Shown one piece after another: positions 13,222 through 25,925 of a stretch of DNA of 64,000 nucleotides. This stretch comes from Limnephilus marmoratus (Eukaryota > Arthropoda > Insecta > Trichoptera > Limnephilidae): contig OU862931.1 in assembly GCA_917880885.1 (NCBI GenBank), forward strand, positions 16,782,736-16,846,735, read 5' to 3'. The notes under the pieces were generated by a model that made no database searches, was not told where the DNA came from, and was given only the letters and a program-made list of their open reading frames with translations. The position numbers were made by a program, and so were the translations under genes. Each line of letters starts with the position of its first letter. Position 1 is the first letter of the stretch.

Positions 13222-13445
13222 ATGCAGTATCGGATAGTCACGCGGAGAGTTTTCCATCGATTAGCGTCGGCGGGCTCCCCGTGTTTACATCAAGCCGGTA
13301 GGGGATGGGCGGCCCGGCGGGGGATCGATTGGTCTGGGGGTGATGGTCTCCATGGCAACGCGCCGGACCGGGGGAGGGGGCGGGTGATGGTGAAGGCGCC
13401 GCCGGCGACGTCACAACCTGTTGCCACGCGGCTGCACCACTTGCC
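13222..13445 (-). promoter_or_regulatory. GC/CpG-rich candidate brat promoter or 5' exon
   Basis: A sharp GC-rich, CpG-rich island in AT-rich surroundings, 240-450 bases upstream of the brat coding exon. It holds a GC box (GGGGGCGGG), a CRE-like GACGTCAC near 13407, two ATCGAT cores (near 13258 and 13324) like the insect DRE element, and a CCATGG/GCCAT motif. These fit a housekeeping-type insect promoter or first exon. A short ORF across it on the plus strand is most likely chance. Confidence 0.4.
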
Positions 13446-15591
13446 AGACATCAACGAACAAAAAAATGCTTTTCCACAATTGTCATAAATCTAAGGCGCG
13501 ATACACACGCCGACGATTTTCTGAGCGTCTAATCAACTTATTATCTCTTAGTCCGGCTCTGTCTGGGTTAGGAAACTAAAAACCTCCGAGAGTAAGGGTT
13601 TAATAGAAACCTTCAAACTAGGAATAATTTCACTCCAACAAGTTTGTTTACCTTTCGTTTGTAACATAACCCCTGAAACCGGCCAACGGTTTCCTAGAAT
13701 GTTCAACATGGAAGACGTACAATGTTGGATACTAAGCGATTTAAAAAAGCTTCTTCAGTATGTAGTGGAAAGTCTCGTAAATAGAAAAGCTGTGATTGGT
13801 TGGCCTAAGGGGTTCCCTTCACTGAGTGGTACTCAAAAGGTAGTGGCAATGGAAGATTCTAGAAAAAGCTCTCCCCTGCGAATGGACCCACCCTCGCCGA
13901 GAATAGAACTTACCAGACGAGGGAGAAAATATCCGGGGAATTTAATAACAGGGTAAAAAGCGATCATGAATTTAACTTGGGTGTTCCGGGCATCTAAGGG
14001 CGAAGTTTGACCTTGTCACAAAGAACCCCGAAGCTTTACGATGTGTACGTTGATGCTAGGGTGAGTCAACTACCATACGCACTAAAAGACTTTTATAAAT
14101 AGCATGGCAACAGAAAGAAAGGTGTGTTTTTATTAAAGTCTCCCTAAAATTGATGCTCGAAGTGAATTCCTCTTTTAGTAATTGGTGGTTATTATCCAGG
14201 CCGGCGTTGTTGTAACATGAAACCTGACTATGTACCGTACTAACAGTTTTGTGTCACCGAGGAAAAAAAATCAATAATCCCGTATTGTGAGGGGTAGGAT
14301 TCTGCATTTTGAAGAAATCAACTGAACAATTGAAAAACTTAGCCTCGTCTTATTTTCCGAGAGTCAAACATAAATTTATGAAAAACCTGCTTTAAAAAAC
14401 TATCTTTGTCAGTTTCATACTTGAATAGCTGATCAGAATCCAGAAGGTAGTATTTTAATACCGAAGTGATGAATGATATTAATTGCATAATCGATGCACC
14501 GGGGAACCCAGCTGTTTAAACGCGAGACTTGCGCTTGCTTACCTAACTAGCGTCGCAGTAGCCAGGGCGGAAAGGACGCCCATTGTATGTTGCATAATAC
14601 CATCAGGGCATTCATCACGGTCTGCTGGCCGAGGATTGAACATAACCGATTCGCAGCGCGCTTACAAACGATGGTTTGTTTGGGTGATACACGTAGAACT
14701 TGAGACGGGGGTAGGTACTTATGTTACGTGACGACGAGGCGGGAGAAAAAGGGGCGACTTGTCATGCGTTGCGGGGGAGAGAGAGAGCCAGTATGAACCC
14801 TAAAGTGAATCCCGAGGAAATGCGTCAATCGTGAGTCATCAAAAAGGAACATACGGAAATTATGATGAAAAAACAAGCAAAAACTCATTTCGATGATCTT
14901 CACTCCACGAGACACCATAAAAAATAACGCCATAAAATAAATATTTTTTATGCAACATTTTTTAAAACCAATAAATAAACTCACTTTTATTTCGCTTCTA
15001 TGACTATGTACTATTAATTTGTTATCACTCTGTTAAATGTTTCTAAGCAATAAATAAATACAAATTACCCTCCTCTGGTATCGACTCATATCTCCGAGAG
15101 GAACATTTTTCAATGCACAGTTAATATTATTCAGTCTCATTACCGACGGTGGAGTAATCGAGTCCCGGTTTGATTAATAGCGCACCCTCCCATTCTACCT
15201 CCCTCTCCTCCCCACCCCCACCACCGCCGCAATTCAGTTCCCATCTTGCAGAGGTAGATTTCTGGCGAGGCTGACGAATCACTTTAAATTTATTTTTTAT
15301 TATTAAAATACAAAAACGTTTTACAGGCCGGTTTAAAGCTACTAGGCAAGTCTGTTCCATTGTTCTACAAAGATTGGGATAAGTTAATATCAAAAGATAA
15401 CAACAACAAAAAAAAAAGAAGAAGAGTAACCAAAATTAATACTCGAATTAACGATAGGTATATTAGAATACATCTCCAGAGAAAGGGTTTCACAGTAGAA
15501 CGGTTGAGAACCAATCAATAAAATAAAATAAAATGAAATAAGGAAAGGTTCGTTAAGGTGACATTTAAGAGTTCTTAATCTCCTCTTTCAT
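13446..15591. other. Intergenic or upstream brat intron; nothing recognised
   Basis: Unique-looking sequence with a moderately GC-rich stretch at about 14480-14780 that includes TTACGTGACG, a bZIP-like motif, and a GA run. It could be upstream regulatory DNA or intron of brat. The ORFs of 80-88 codons here have no recognisable features. Confidence 0.35.
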
Positions 15592-15939
15592 AGATGGCGC
15601 GAGTTTAATTATTTTAGGAAAAAAGACTTGCAAATAATGCTTTCAAATATTTAAGATGAATTAATGTTTGCACCCGTATATAAGCAATACGAATATAGTT
15701 TTATCCATGAACAAACTCAAATCTTTCAAGAAAGGCTAGACCAAGAAATACAATATTTGATTGAATCACCGATGCCATATTGTATTTGTTAGCCTTTCTT
15801 GATTTTTTTATTGACAAAACTATTTATTTATATTCATATTGCGTTTGTACGGGCGCAAACAATTAGTTCATCTTAATATTTAAAAGCATAACTTGCAAAA
15901 ACTGTTTTTCCTAAAATATTTTAAACTCGCGCGATCCAT
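15592..15939. repeat. Foldback (palindromic) MITE
   Basis: About 348 bp formed of two arms of roughly 165 bp that are diverged reverse complements of each other, separated by about 20 bp near 15757-15776. The termini read ATGGCGCGAGTTT and its complement. This is the first clear mobile element to the right of brat. Superfamily unknown; a target duplication is not clear. Confidence 0.7.
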
Positions 15940-16974
15940 AAAAAAGCAGATTATAAATTATTTTAAGTATTACCTTAATACGAGTATCATTTTTTTCTGT
16001 TCTATAGGATGATACAGAAACTTAAGATATTAGAAAAATACAAAAAAATATTCCTACGTCAATTTGGACTTTGCAATGTTCGAGTCTTTGACTTTTTGAA
16101 ATATTGACATACAGAGCTCCGGGCCAAAAAGGCCCCTTTCGCTTTCATCACGAATTTATATTTGTTGTTTGGTTGTTGACAAAAAATTATTTGCGTGGGG
16201 ACATGGGGAGATTAGTCTTGTAGGGAGGATTTGTTTATGTCTTTTATGTGTGGTACGTAGGTTTTAGTCGTACCGGACGAGGCAGTTTATGGACGCGTTT
16301 TCATGGGTGGGAATTCCCGAATAAAATGTTTCCGCGAGACTTAAGACATGTTTTTTTTAATAAGGGGTTTTCAGAATCTTTGTGGAGTTGGGATAGCCTT
16401 ATCCATCGGTCTATGCATATGGATATATTCTGGAATGTTTGAAGTTTTTTCAAATGAGACTGTGAAGCGTGTGCTCAGATGGGGCTTGTCAAAGTATAAT
16501 ATGTGAAAGTGAACGCTGACGCACAAATTAAAATTGAAGATTTTTAGTGGCTTTCTGTAAACAATATTTAGTAAGAAATATTTGAGGCCGAAATGGCGAA
16601 CGCCCCTTCTCTCAATAAGCCGGCCTCATCGCCGACAGGGGAGTGCAAGGACTGTCCGGTGAAATATGGCCGCCCGAGCACTTTTCCAATTTGCGATCGT
16701 TTGATTTACGCGACCTTTCGTTTACCCGCAAACACAATCAATAGGGCGGATATGCCGGAAGAGGGGCCATTCGTTACAGGAACACAATATCACCTTATTA
16801 GCATCCAATAGCTCAATTAAGCCTTCAATATATCGGGTATAATTTATTTCATCCATTATTTACGTAAAAATTAAAATGGTTATTTTTATTATAGGATACA
16901 GCACAAATACTTTATTTAATGAATAAGTATTGAGAGAAAATAATTGTAATGTAGAATGGTTAGCAAATACCTGT
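15940..16974. other. Intergenic; GC-rich island at 16590-16790
   Basis: Mostly AT-rich. The segment 16593-16800 is compositionally distinct and encodes a 72-codon ORF, but there is no family resemblance and no splice context. It may be a conserved regulatory element rather than an exon. Confidence 0.3.
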
Positions 16975-17065
16975 CTATTCAGACACGTCACCAAGAATCG
17001 CTAAAGCAACTTCAACTAACGTCTCGATTCTGAATGTTGTTTTCACATCAGGGCGATACTGAGGA
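16975..17065 (-). repeat. Fragment of tRNA-derived SINE family (R)
   Basis: The minus strand matches the central body of the SINE at 46916-47272, notably the CAGTATCGCCCT and CATTCAGAAT blocks. The tRNA head and 3' tail are missing. Old and diverged. Confidence 0.5.
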
Positions 17066-17148
17066 GTGAGGACATTGATTCGTTATAAAGCGAAAAGCTC
17101 TGATTTTGGTGCACACCGCATGTGATCTCTACATATCTTTACACAGTA

Positions 17149-17427
17149 TAAAATGAAGTCGCTCCCGCTGTATGCGCGCTTAGATCTTTTAAACTACGCA
17201 ACGGATTTTCATGCGGTTTTCACCAATAGATAGAGTAAATCAAGAGGAAGGTTTACATGTATAATACATGTATATTATAGCAGAGAAAAGTCGAGAATTT
17301 CAAAGATTCAATTCAGGCAGCGGGCAGCTCTGGCAAGCAGGAAGAATTTGATATGTATGCAAATTAACAGATGGCGTTGGTTATAAAGGTTGGGTAAGCC
17401 ACAGCAACGTGTGTCCGGGTCTGCTAG
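17149..17427 (+). mobile_element. Helitron-like non-autonomous element, copy 1
   Basis: The 5' part carries the widespread insect block ACGGATTTTCATGCGG followed by the AATAGATAGAGT region. The 3' end reads CTGCTAG followed by T, fitting Helitron CTRR ends that insert between A and T. The next copy starts 12 bases later. No Rep/helicase coding is present. Confidence 0.6.
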
Positions 17428-17439
17428 TTATAAATAAAG

Positions 17440-17792
17440 TCCTCCACCGTGTCTGTCTGTTCGCGATAAACTCAAAAACTACTGAACGGAATTTTATTCG
17501 ATTTTCACCAATATATAGAGAGATTCATGAGGAAGGTTTAGGTATATAATTTGTCAAGGTTTGGTGTAAATTGGTTGAAATATATAATATATAAAGGAGT
17601 ATGTGGTGGACGAGCGGACTGGCAAGCGGGCGGTGTGGATTTGATTTTTATGCAAATCTACCGTTTTATGCCGAGGTTGATGAAATTTTGACATTTTGAC
17701 ATGATGAAATTTTGACATGACCTTCAAAACTAGAGGAAGATCACTGTCTACATTCTTTGTAAAGCTCGGGCATCGCCGGGGACTTCAGCTGG
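17440..17792 (+). mobile_element. Helitron-like non-autonomous element, copy 2
   Basis: Starts TCCTCC and contains TGTCTGTTCGCGATAAACTC, the 5' signature of this family, then the shared TTTTCACCAATA region. It ends near CAGCTGGT after a GC-rich hairpin (CGGGCATCGCCGG). Related to, but of a different subfamily from, the copy immediately upstream. Confidence 0.6.
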
Positions 17793-18454
17793 TATAAAAT
17801 AAAGATCAGAATAACGGAAGGCTGTTTATTTCAGGATATTCTGTTTCAGGTTGGCAGAACAGGGGATACAAACAAAGAGATTAATGTTACAGTCTGAAAA
17901 AACTTTACGCTTACTTAAACTGCCATCTTTCGAGGTAGCGTCAAAAATTTCACAAAATTTGTCTTCAACTTCAAGAAATTATCCGAGAGACTGATGATTC
18001 CACCCCCTGAGCACAATAAAGGAACATTGGATGGATTACGCCAACTTTCTGCAACTGGAGACATTCAACATTCAAAATTCAACCCTCCGGCGTTAGGGGA
18101 AGGGGGGAGGGGAGAGGGGCAGGTGGCGGCACCAAAAGATGCGAGAATTGCGAATAGATTAAGCTGTCACGAGCAGCAAAGAGAAAACCAAAGCCGCTCA
18201 AATCAGTGGCTTGCCGAGATTTAAAAAAATAAACTTTTACCTATTATTCTCCAAAGCACAAAGATTAAAGTTAGTAATTTCACTCTTGAAACGTGATTTT
18301 TAATACTAATTTCAGTATTTTGCTGAAGTAATTTTTTTTTATCTGCCAGACGGTTTGCACAGAAATTGACAAAAGTGTGATAATACGCGAGATCAGGTAC
18401 AAAAATGTTAAATTCGATAATTTATGTATTGCTTTTTACTAATACTAATAGATT

Positions 18455-18493
18455 TGATGATTTTAAAAATTATTTCAATATTTAAAATCATCA
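18455..18493. repeat. 13-bp perfect hairpin
   Basis: TGATGATTTTAAA (18455-18467) is the exact reverse complement of 18481-18493, with a 13-nt loop. AT-rich, so chance is possible. Confidence 0.5.
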
Positions 18494-20633
18494 TGGAAAA
18501 GCTTATTAACAAAACAATTTTAATTATTTCAAAAACAGCATTATAGTGGAAAAACGTGGGAGGTCCAAACTAAAGTTTGACAAGATAAGAGGGTCCGAAT
18601 GGGAGAAGTTTAAAACCGGTCAGCAACGTAAGCGATTAAACTGACAATAGCAGTCAAGTACAATAAGCATGTTTATATGGCAACGTGTGGGTCTCCATAG
18701 AAATCGTTGTAACTCCGTTATTGTTTTAGTGACATCCCTAAAACAAAAAGTAAAAGGTCGATAGTGGATCAAGCTATACATCCCTATCAAGTTGTCCATA
18801 GAAATACATAAAAAGAATATTTACTTTCCGGATAAAGAAAAAAACTACTTCTAGTGCGTTTTTTCTGCTTCTAATCGTCACCATGTTTGGACAAGGTTTT
18901 TTAAAATGACCTTTAAACATATTTTTTCAATGACATTTTTTAAATGACTTTTAAATTCAAACCAGTGTTGTATTTCCATAGATAATTTTATGACGAAGTT
19001 CTAACATCGAGCTTTTAAATATTCCTTTTACAATCGCAATTTTGTTTTATTTGACAGTTTATCGTTGTTGCGATGCATAGCTTAGTTCGTCACTTTGGTT
19101 GGATAGGGTTCTTACCATGTTCGGAGGTATCAAATAACGAATTCTCTTTTTGTAATTTCTGATTTTGAGGTTCAATCATGTGTGAAGTATTTCTGTAGGG
19201 GCGTGTAAATAGCCCCTGACACGAGGGAATGACTACCCTAAGTAAATTAACGAAAATTGAATTCTTCCCTATGTGACACAAAAACAGTTGACCCAGCAAT
19301 TCCAAATTCCAAAGTGAAAACAAACAATACTCACTCAGAGAATGCAGCTCATCCACGATGTCCAACACAAAAGACACTTCTTTTCATTAAAAAAATATCA
19401 AGGAGGTATTGCATAATCTTAACAGATGTTTCGCACAGCAAGGAAGTTTCAACAATGAATAAATTTGCATATTAATAATACGTGCCAAAAAATCTTGTAC
19501 AACAATAATTCAATTATGGGATGAATTATTCTTAAGACTGACTAGGAGAGACATCTCTTGGCTTTGACTCACACTCCCGACGGAAGTAATTGCCTGATTC
19601 ACAGAGGTAAGGAAATGCATGAATATACTGAATCTCAAGTCACATAGGTAAATTCAATACAATACAAAAACCATAGATGGCGCCCTCATGGTCTCATAGC
19701 ATAAATTATTAATTGATTAAGAAAATGGATCCAAATATATTTATGGCGCGTATCCAATTTCAGTTTAACATACTTTAAAGCAAAATAAAATTAAATTGAA
19801 ATTAAAACAATTTTTTAACTTATTTCCACATATTTATTTAACCAGTACTGGATAATTTCAATTTAATACAATATAATTCCACCACGTATAACAGAACAAT
19901 AAATAAACTCACAAAATAAAATTTATGATAAATATCTTGGAATGGCATTAGGTAAAAGTAGTTAGAACCAAGCATGTTGCATATTATATTATCTGCACAT
20001 TTAGATGTGTTATAAAATTAAAATGGCAAGAATAGGTTGAATTTTCAATAATATGTTAAACTAAAATACTTTACATAAGACTCAACCTCAAAATCAGAAA
20101 ATGGGAGTAGATATGAGAAATAGTCTCTGCAAACTTTGACACTTCATATCTGAGAACGAGGTAAAGTGAATTTAGAGCCCTGTCCAACTAAAGGGAGGTA
20201 ATACTGGTGAATATTTATATTGTTTATTTAGTAACATAAACATTCTGTTTTGGATAAAGAGGAACAAAGCAAATAAACAGTCGCGGAACGCCTCTGCGTC
20301 GCAGGTTTATAAAAAAGTTCATAATAAATATTCTGATTTAAGCTTAGATTTGTTTGGTTACGTCATAAAATCACAATCCGGCGAGAATAGAGTTTAAATA
20401 AATGTTTGTTTTTTTTTTAAATCCAAGTCGTATCTAAAAAAGCTAATAAAATATTTTTCAGATTTTATTTTTAAATAAGTAGAAAATCATTAAAATTTGA
20501 ATAATTGCGCAGGGCCATATGCCATCATTTTGCACATCTTGCGAGCGAAAACAATTGATGATTGGTGAAATAAGCGGTCCGTCGAAAAGAGACACTAGCG
20601 ACATCTAGCGGAGATAGAATGATCTAACTTAAC

Positions 20634-20676
20634 TGCGATTATCTATGCGCACTATCGTGGGGCATAGATAATCGCA
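20634..20676. repeat. 15-bp perfect hairpin
   Basis: TGCGATTATCTATGC at 20634-20648 is exactly reverse-complemented at 20662-20676, with a 13-nt loop. The GC content makes it unlikely to be chance. Confidence 0.65.
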
Positions 20677-23567
20677 ATCACTTTACTATTCAAAGATAAA
20701 AATAAAATTCTAAAAAACAGAAAATTTTAACTTATGACCCTTTTCTATGAGATGTGCGATATTTTATTTTAAATTAATACAAACGCGATTTTAAGAACGA
20801 AAAATAAGAAATCTTTAAATGCGGATAAAACATTATGCACATATTTTGCAGATGCTTTCTCAGAAGACAGGAAGTCAAACAATTATTATAAAAGCAAAAA
20901 ATATATAAGAAAACTCCAATTTCTTAGTCACACCATGAAGAAAAACGATAAAAATGTAATTTAACAAAACTGATAAATAATTCAGAGAAAGATTCGTGAA
21001 AGAATTCGACAAAAAGTTTCGCGTCGTTTCAAAACCTAAGCAATCCCAAGCAAGTGCAGCTCGAGGCTAAAGCCATTTTCCGATGAGAAAAGGTACCAGA
21101 ATAAGAAGAATTAAACTAAACGCGTACTTATTGTTGACTTTAAATCCAGAAGTCTAACAATAAGCTCAAGGCTTACCTTATTACGCCCAAACAAAGAAAT
21201 GCCAGTCGATAATTAACACAGCCGCGGCAGTAAAGTTACACCCAACAAAGTAAAATGAAAAATAAAACCTCCCCCTGTTCTAGGGAGGCTCCGCTCTTTG
21301 TTCCTCCCTTGTGGAAAGATTTCATTGGAAAGTTAAACAGACCTAACATTCCGTGCTTTCGCCTACCAAAGTGTACATTAAATTCGGTGCTTTGGTACGG
21401 AAAGAATGAATGAAAAGAATTATTGTAAAAACACGTCAAATCCGAACAATGTGGAAGTACCCAATAGAAAAGTTGGACCTAATAAAAAAATGTTAAAAAC
21501 GCGTTAAATGTAAACACAAATTTTTCACGAGTTCAATGGTTCCATTAGTATTAATAGTACAACCAGCAATAATTAACTTCCCAAAAGTTGGACACAACAA
21601 AAATAAAGAAAAGTTAAAGCATTCAATCAAACATAATTATGTATTGCGAGGGTTTTTTGGGGCAACACATAAAGCAGAAGTTTGAAAAGAGTTTCATAAT
21701 TCATTTTTAAGATGAAAAGAGGCGCAAAATGCTTTAAACTCGCGGTTTACAGGATTAAATATATTTCGCAATATTTGCCAACGGTTTATTGAGATGTTTA
21801 AATGTTCGCTGCACAGCCATGCTTTGACAAGTTTACCAAGACGTTGGAGTACTTTTGCTTAGAGTATTTGCTCTTTCAAATCGTGAACCCTTAGCGTTGG
21901 GAAAATAACACAATAAACATGACACATAAATAAAAGATTAAGTAGTACATATAACTTAGATTAGATAAATAAAACAAGTTGTTACAGAGGGGTTGAAATA
22001 ACACTTAGCGATGGGTAACATTTCTATGAGTTAGACTGCTCTTATAATAAATTCTAAACAGAAAAGTAGCAACAAATGCAACAGATTTAAAATTTGATAA
22101 ATAATGAATGGATCAATTAATTCAAATAAAAAGCTTCAGAGATATCATTATGATACTTTCGAATTTATATCATAAATATACAGAGTAAAAAAGAAAACTA
22201 GAAGTGCCTTCCATATAAACATGAAAGGAAACAAATATTCTATTTAGCCCAATAGCCCAGCGCTCTTTCTCACTTATACTCAGCTTAACATCGTAGAATT
22301 CCATCGTATTTGAAATTCGTAAACACAGTTTTGTATTGTATATAGGCAAATTTTGGAACACGAAACACTCTCTCAAGGCACTTGGTGTGTTATTCTTTAT
22401 ACTAAGCATAAATAAATTCTCGAATATCCAGGAAGCATTTGAATAGGTCCTTATTTTTGAGACGTATTCCTCGAACCGAATACTGTTTAGCATCCAATTT
22501 GAGTGTAAGGACAAAGCTCTTTTTTATCGGAGAATATCGGGGTATCGTGAAACTGCTAGGAACTATGCTTAAAATAACTTTTTGAAGAATTAAAATATAT
22601 TTATAGAATAAATCGTAGAAGAATATTCTCGTTTCACAGAGGCATTGTTGAATAATCTCAGCACTCAACTCTCCTCCAGAACACGAAGAAAAACTATATA
22701 ACAAATTGTTAACTTTGTTCTACTCATTTTTGACGCATGAATGGTTTTTTCAAAACCCTTGACGGAAATTAAGTTGCAAGCTAGAAAATGCAGACAGGAA
22801 AAACTGTATGTACAAATTTCACAACGTTTTCGCTAAGATAATCAAACATAATTTCAGTTTTACAGTAGGTAACTTCGAAACGTTAGAAGACCACTGCATT
22901 AAACCCCTTACGCACGTGATTACGACTGGGGACTGCTTTTATATACTCGTATTATGTTTTACATTGACGTATCACCAAGATACTATCTATTTTATACAGG
23001 ACGGGTGTCTCCGTAGTTACACCTCAAGTTGCGCCCTAAAACCGTCAAACTGGGGTTGAATACCACAAAACTGAACAATGCATTAACCATCAAGCATAAG
23101 GTGCTACCGACCACCCGCCTGGCTTAGCATGACGCACGCGGAAAAACAACGGTTAAGCAAGATTACATTATGTATTGTTGTTGGGTCGTAAAAGCGAAGC
23201 TTTTAGACATCCAGGATTACGACTGAATTATAACAGTAAAATAAAATTTACATAATTTAATTGAAGGGGACAACGTTTGGAGTGGGTGAGTTTTAATTGT
23301 TTATTTGGACCAGAAAATATCGTAGTATGTTAATTTGTTAAAGGAGGAAAATTAAGGAAAAGCGAATTAAAATTAATAATAAAATACATTATTTCGATTT
23401 TTTTTAAACATCTTTATCTTTATATTTGGAGTTATTCAAAATTCATTGTCGTTAGTATCGCGCAAGCTCATGGTATCTCATTTTTGTATCTTATATTATA
23501 GTATCTCAAATTTGGGTTAAGGCCGACGGGATTGAAAAGATTAAAGTTGAGAAGTACCTGGCTTTTC

Positions 23568-23715
23568 GGATTTGGTCACTAAATCCGACTTACGTCATTT
23601 AAAGCCATTTTTCGATCTTAAATGGTATTCTTTCACTAGTACGATACTGAGAGTATCCACCGCTCTGAAATGTGCAAATATACTGATGTTTTGTTGTGCA
23701 GGATTGTCGGGGTCG
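23568..23715 (-). repeat. Fragment of tRNA-derived SINE family (R)
   Basis: The minus strand shows the GGATACTCTCAGTATCG block, and the region after it aligns with the body of the SINE at 46916-47272. The tRNA head is absent. Confidence 0.5.
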
Positions 23716-25017
23716 AATTTTAAAAACAAGCACGATTTCACCGTTGACAGCCGAACTATTGACAGGGAATAAATAAAAAATCGATATTGCAAAATTGAAG
23801 GTATTTTCCATAAATTGACACTACGAAATGTCAAACGCCAAGCAATTATGAAAAAATATTAATAAATTTTCAACATTAACATGAAACAATAACCTATACA
23901 TGCATTGGCAGTTAGCATTTACTTTTTTACACTAACAACTAACAGGAGTTAATTAGTTAATCAAGTCTTTAGTCATATTTCAACCACACTAATTTCTACA
24001 AGAACGAACAGAATAAATTTGTAGCTTCTTAGTTGAATTATTGAAATCTATAGAGCGCATATACGACTTCTTTCAATTCTACGATCTTCGCTAGTTGAAC
24101 CTCGTTCATTAAATTATCCAAATAAAAGCGTAAATTGACAGTTAACCGGAACTCATCTGATACTACGTAGACCGGTCTAAAATTTATCAATCGTCGGTCG
24201 GAATATCTCTTACCAATTGTTGAACGTGATGGCAAATATTGATAACTGACCATAGATGACAGATATGATCAAAATCGTATAAAAGCTTGTATCGATCGTA
24301 CACGATAGACATCCTGATCCTTAAAATCATTCTGTCGTTAAAATGGTGGCTGCAACTGTACCAAGAAAGTTACACAATACTCAGATTTTTGTTTTAAATT
24401 GTGTAATCTATGCCAAGCTTTGAGATATGATTATATTACACTTATTATTTTTGTTCAAACACTCCGGATTAAGAGATTAAGCGTGAAAATATCGTAAGCT
24501 CAGATTACGTAGCCGAATCCTGTATCGAAATTGAGCAGTGATGTATTTTTAGCAGGTGAGACGACGCCGACGTGTCACGGTAAAAGCCTCCTTAGCCGCG
24601 AGATGCAAATCAAGGCGTAGAAAGTAAAAGCCGGCACATAATGTATTGTCTTTATAAACAGTTGTGTCGTGTTTGTCACTCGTCCCGAAGGCGAGAATGG
24701 TAATCTCGCGCAGGCAAACAAAGGGAAATTGACAAAGCCTCCGGATTGGCGGTGTTATCGTGTGCGTGAGTCAAATAATACACTGCCGTACTGGGCACAA
24801 AAGGGGTAGGAATTTTTATGGACAATGAATCACGTTCGTGTTTTGTAGGTGTAAAATAATTATGGCTGCAGTAACGACACGCAATGAAGAAACCCGTAAA
24901 GAAAAGGATATTTTTAATGGCTCTGGTATCTAATTCGGTTGCATCTATCGCAGATTTTTTTATTCATTGCTCAGACTCCGCGGAAAGCATTGTGGACTGT
25001 AATTTATTGGAGGATAA
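23716..25017. other. Intergenic; candidate regulatory island 24560-24790
   Basis: The segment 24560-24790 is less AT-rich than its surroundings, unique in the window, and rich in motifs: ATGCAAAT octamer, two ACAAAG cores, TTTATAAAC. No ORF of note. The island could be an enhancer; the rest is featureless. Confidence 0.3.
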
Positions 25018-25026
25018 GTTTAATTG

Positions 25027-25216
25027 GTGACCGGGCAACTCAGAATGAAACCAACTCAGAAAGGTCATTAAGAGTAATCATAAAAAAATATAAGAAAATT
25101 GGTTAAATAGGTTAAGTTAGGATAGGGTTACCGGCTATTTTAAAATTATTTTTTCATAGCTTTTAATGTCCTTTCTGAGGTGTTGAATTGGTTTCATTCT
25201 GAGTTGGCATGGAGCC
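25027..25216. mobile_element. Foldback MITE family W, copy 1
   Basis: Terminal arms of about 55 bp (containing CAACTCAGAATGAAACC and its complement) flank an asymmetric core that holds GGTTAAGTTAGG. GTTTAATT occurs directly on both sides (25018-25025 and 25217-25224), a target-site duplication of 8-9 bp. No coding capacity. Related copies lie at 27678 and 28565, with half a copy at 53471. Confidence 0.8.
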
Positions 25217-25238
25217 GTTTAATTAGACACTTTATTAA

Positions 25239-25925
25239 GCCGCGGCATCCCGAATTTCTACCGATTTCTTACATATTTTCCTTAAACATTTGAAGTTTTT
25301 AGGCTGTTAAAAAATATACATATTTTGATAGAAAGCAGTTACTTTGTGGTTTGACATATTGGATGAAATAAAACAATAACTTTGTCTTTTAACCACGATT
25401 TAATTTTTATTAAATCGACCTGTTTCGCTTTACTCCAGCATCTTCAAGGTATTTTTTATATTAAACTGAACTAAATTAAACTTAATTTTATACCCTGAAA
25501 ATGCTTGAGTAAAGCGAAACCGGTCGGTATTATAAAAATTAAATAAGTCGTGGTTAAAAAACCAAGTTATTGTTTTATTTCATTAAAAAAATATATATTA
25601 TTCTTTAAGACAGTATGTGTACATTCCCCACGCGCGCCGAAATGATAATTATATGAAATTCCCTTGATAGAAATAAATAGGACGCTCCGAAAATTATTAT
25701 TTACACGTTTGTTTCTGTTATTTTACAAGTAAAATGTATGAAAAAGTTCACAGTGTTTCTTTAAATGCTATTTTAGTCAATCCCCACGAGATTTTTGCTC
25801 TATTTCAAAAGAGTCGTTTTTTATTAAACATTTTCATAATTCTCGCTTAAATATCATCGTTTTTAATATTAGCACGCTCTCTCTAACATTCGCATATACG
25901 CATATGTCCATTTTCTTCTTTTTGA
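25239..25925 (-). repeat. Repeat family G, copy 1 (interrupted)
   Basis: The minus-strand copy of a roughly 410-bp repeat whose termini read GCCGCAACCC and its complement. It is split by the foldback element at about 25365-25582. It faces the plus-strand copy at 26565-26986, so together they form a 1.75-kb inverted pair. Confidence 0.7.
25365..25582. mobile_element. Foldback element A with paired hammerhead-like motifs
   Basis: Termini ATGAAATAAAACAATAAC and complement; arms about 75 bp. The right arm (plus, 25495-25520) reads CUGAAAA, a GCUU/AAGC hairpin, GAAAC, then CGGUC; its flanks AUACC and GGUAU are complementary at the expected stem I position. The left arm (minus, 25447-25422) carries UUGAAGA...GAAAC. 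One change in each arm departs from the CUGANGA core. This fits the paired, inverted terminal repeats of Penelope-like elements, which carry hammerhead ribozymes. Confidence 0.65.

Larger units (their letters stand above)
17793..23567. other. AT-rich intergenic stretch; hairpins only
   Basis: No gene or family-level repeat recognised over about 5.8 kb. ORFs up to 114 codons (22170-22514, minus) look like chance products of AT-rich DNA. Two clean hairpins are listed separately. Confidence 0.4.

Noticed and set aside
19090..19377. 95-codon minus-strand ORF
   Set aside because: No recognisable domain and typical of AT-rich chance ORFs.
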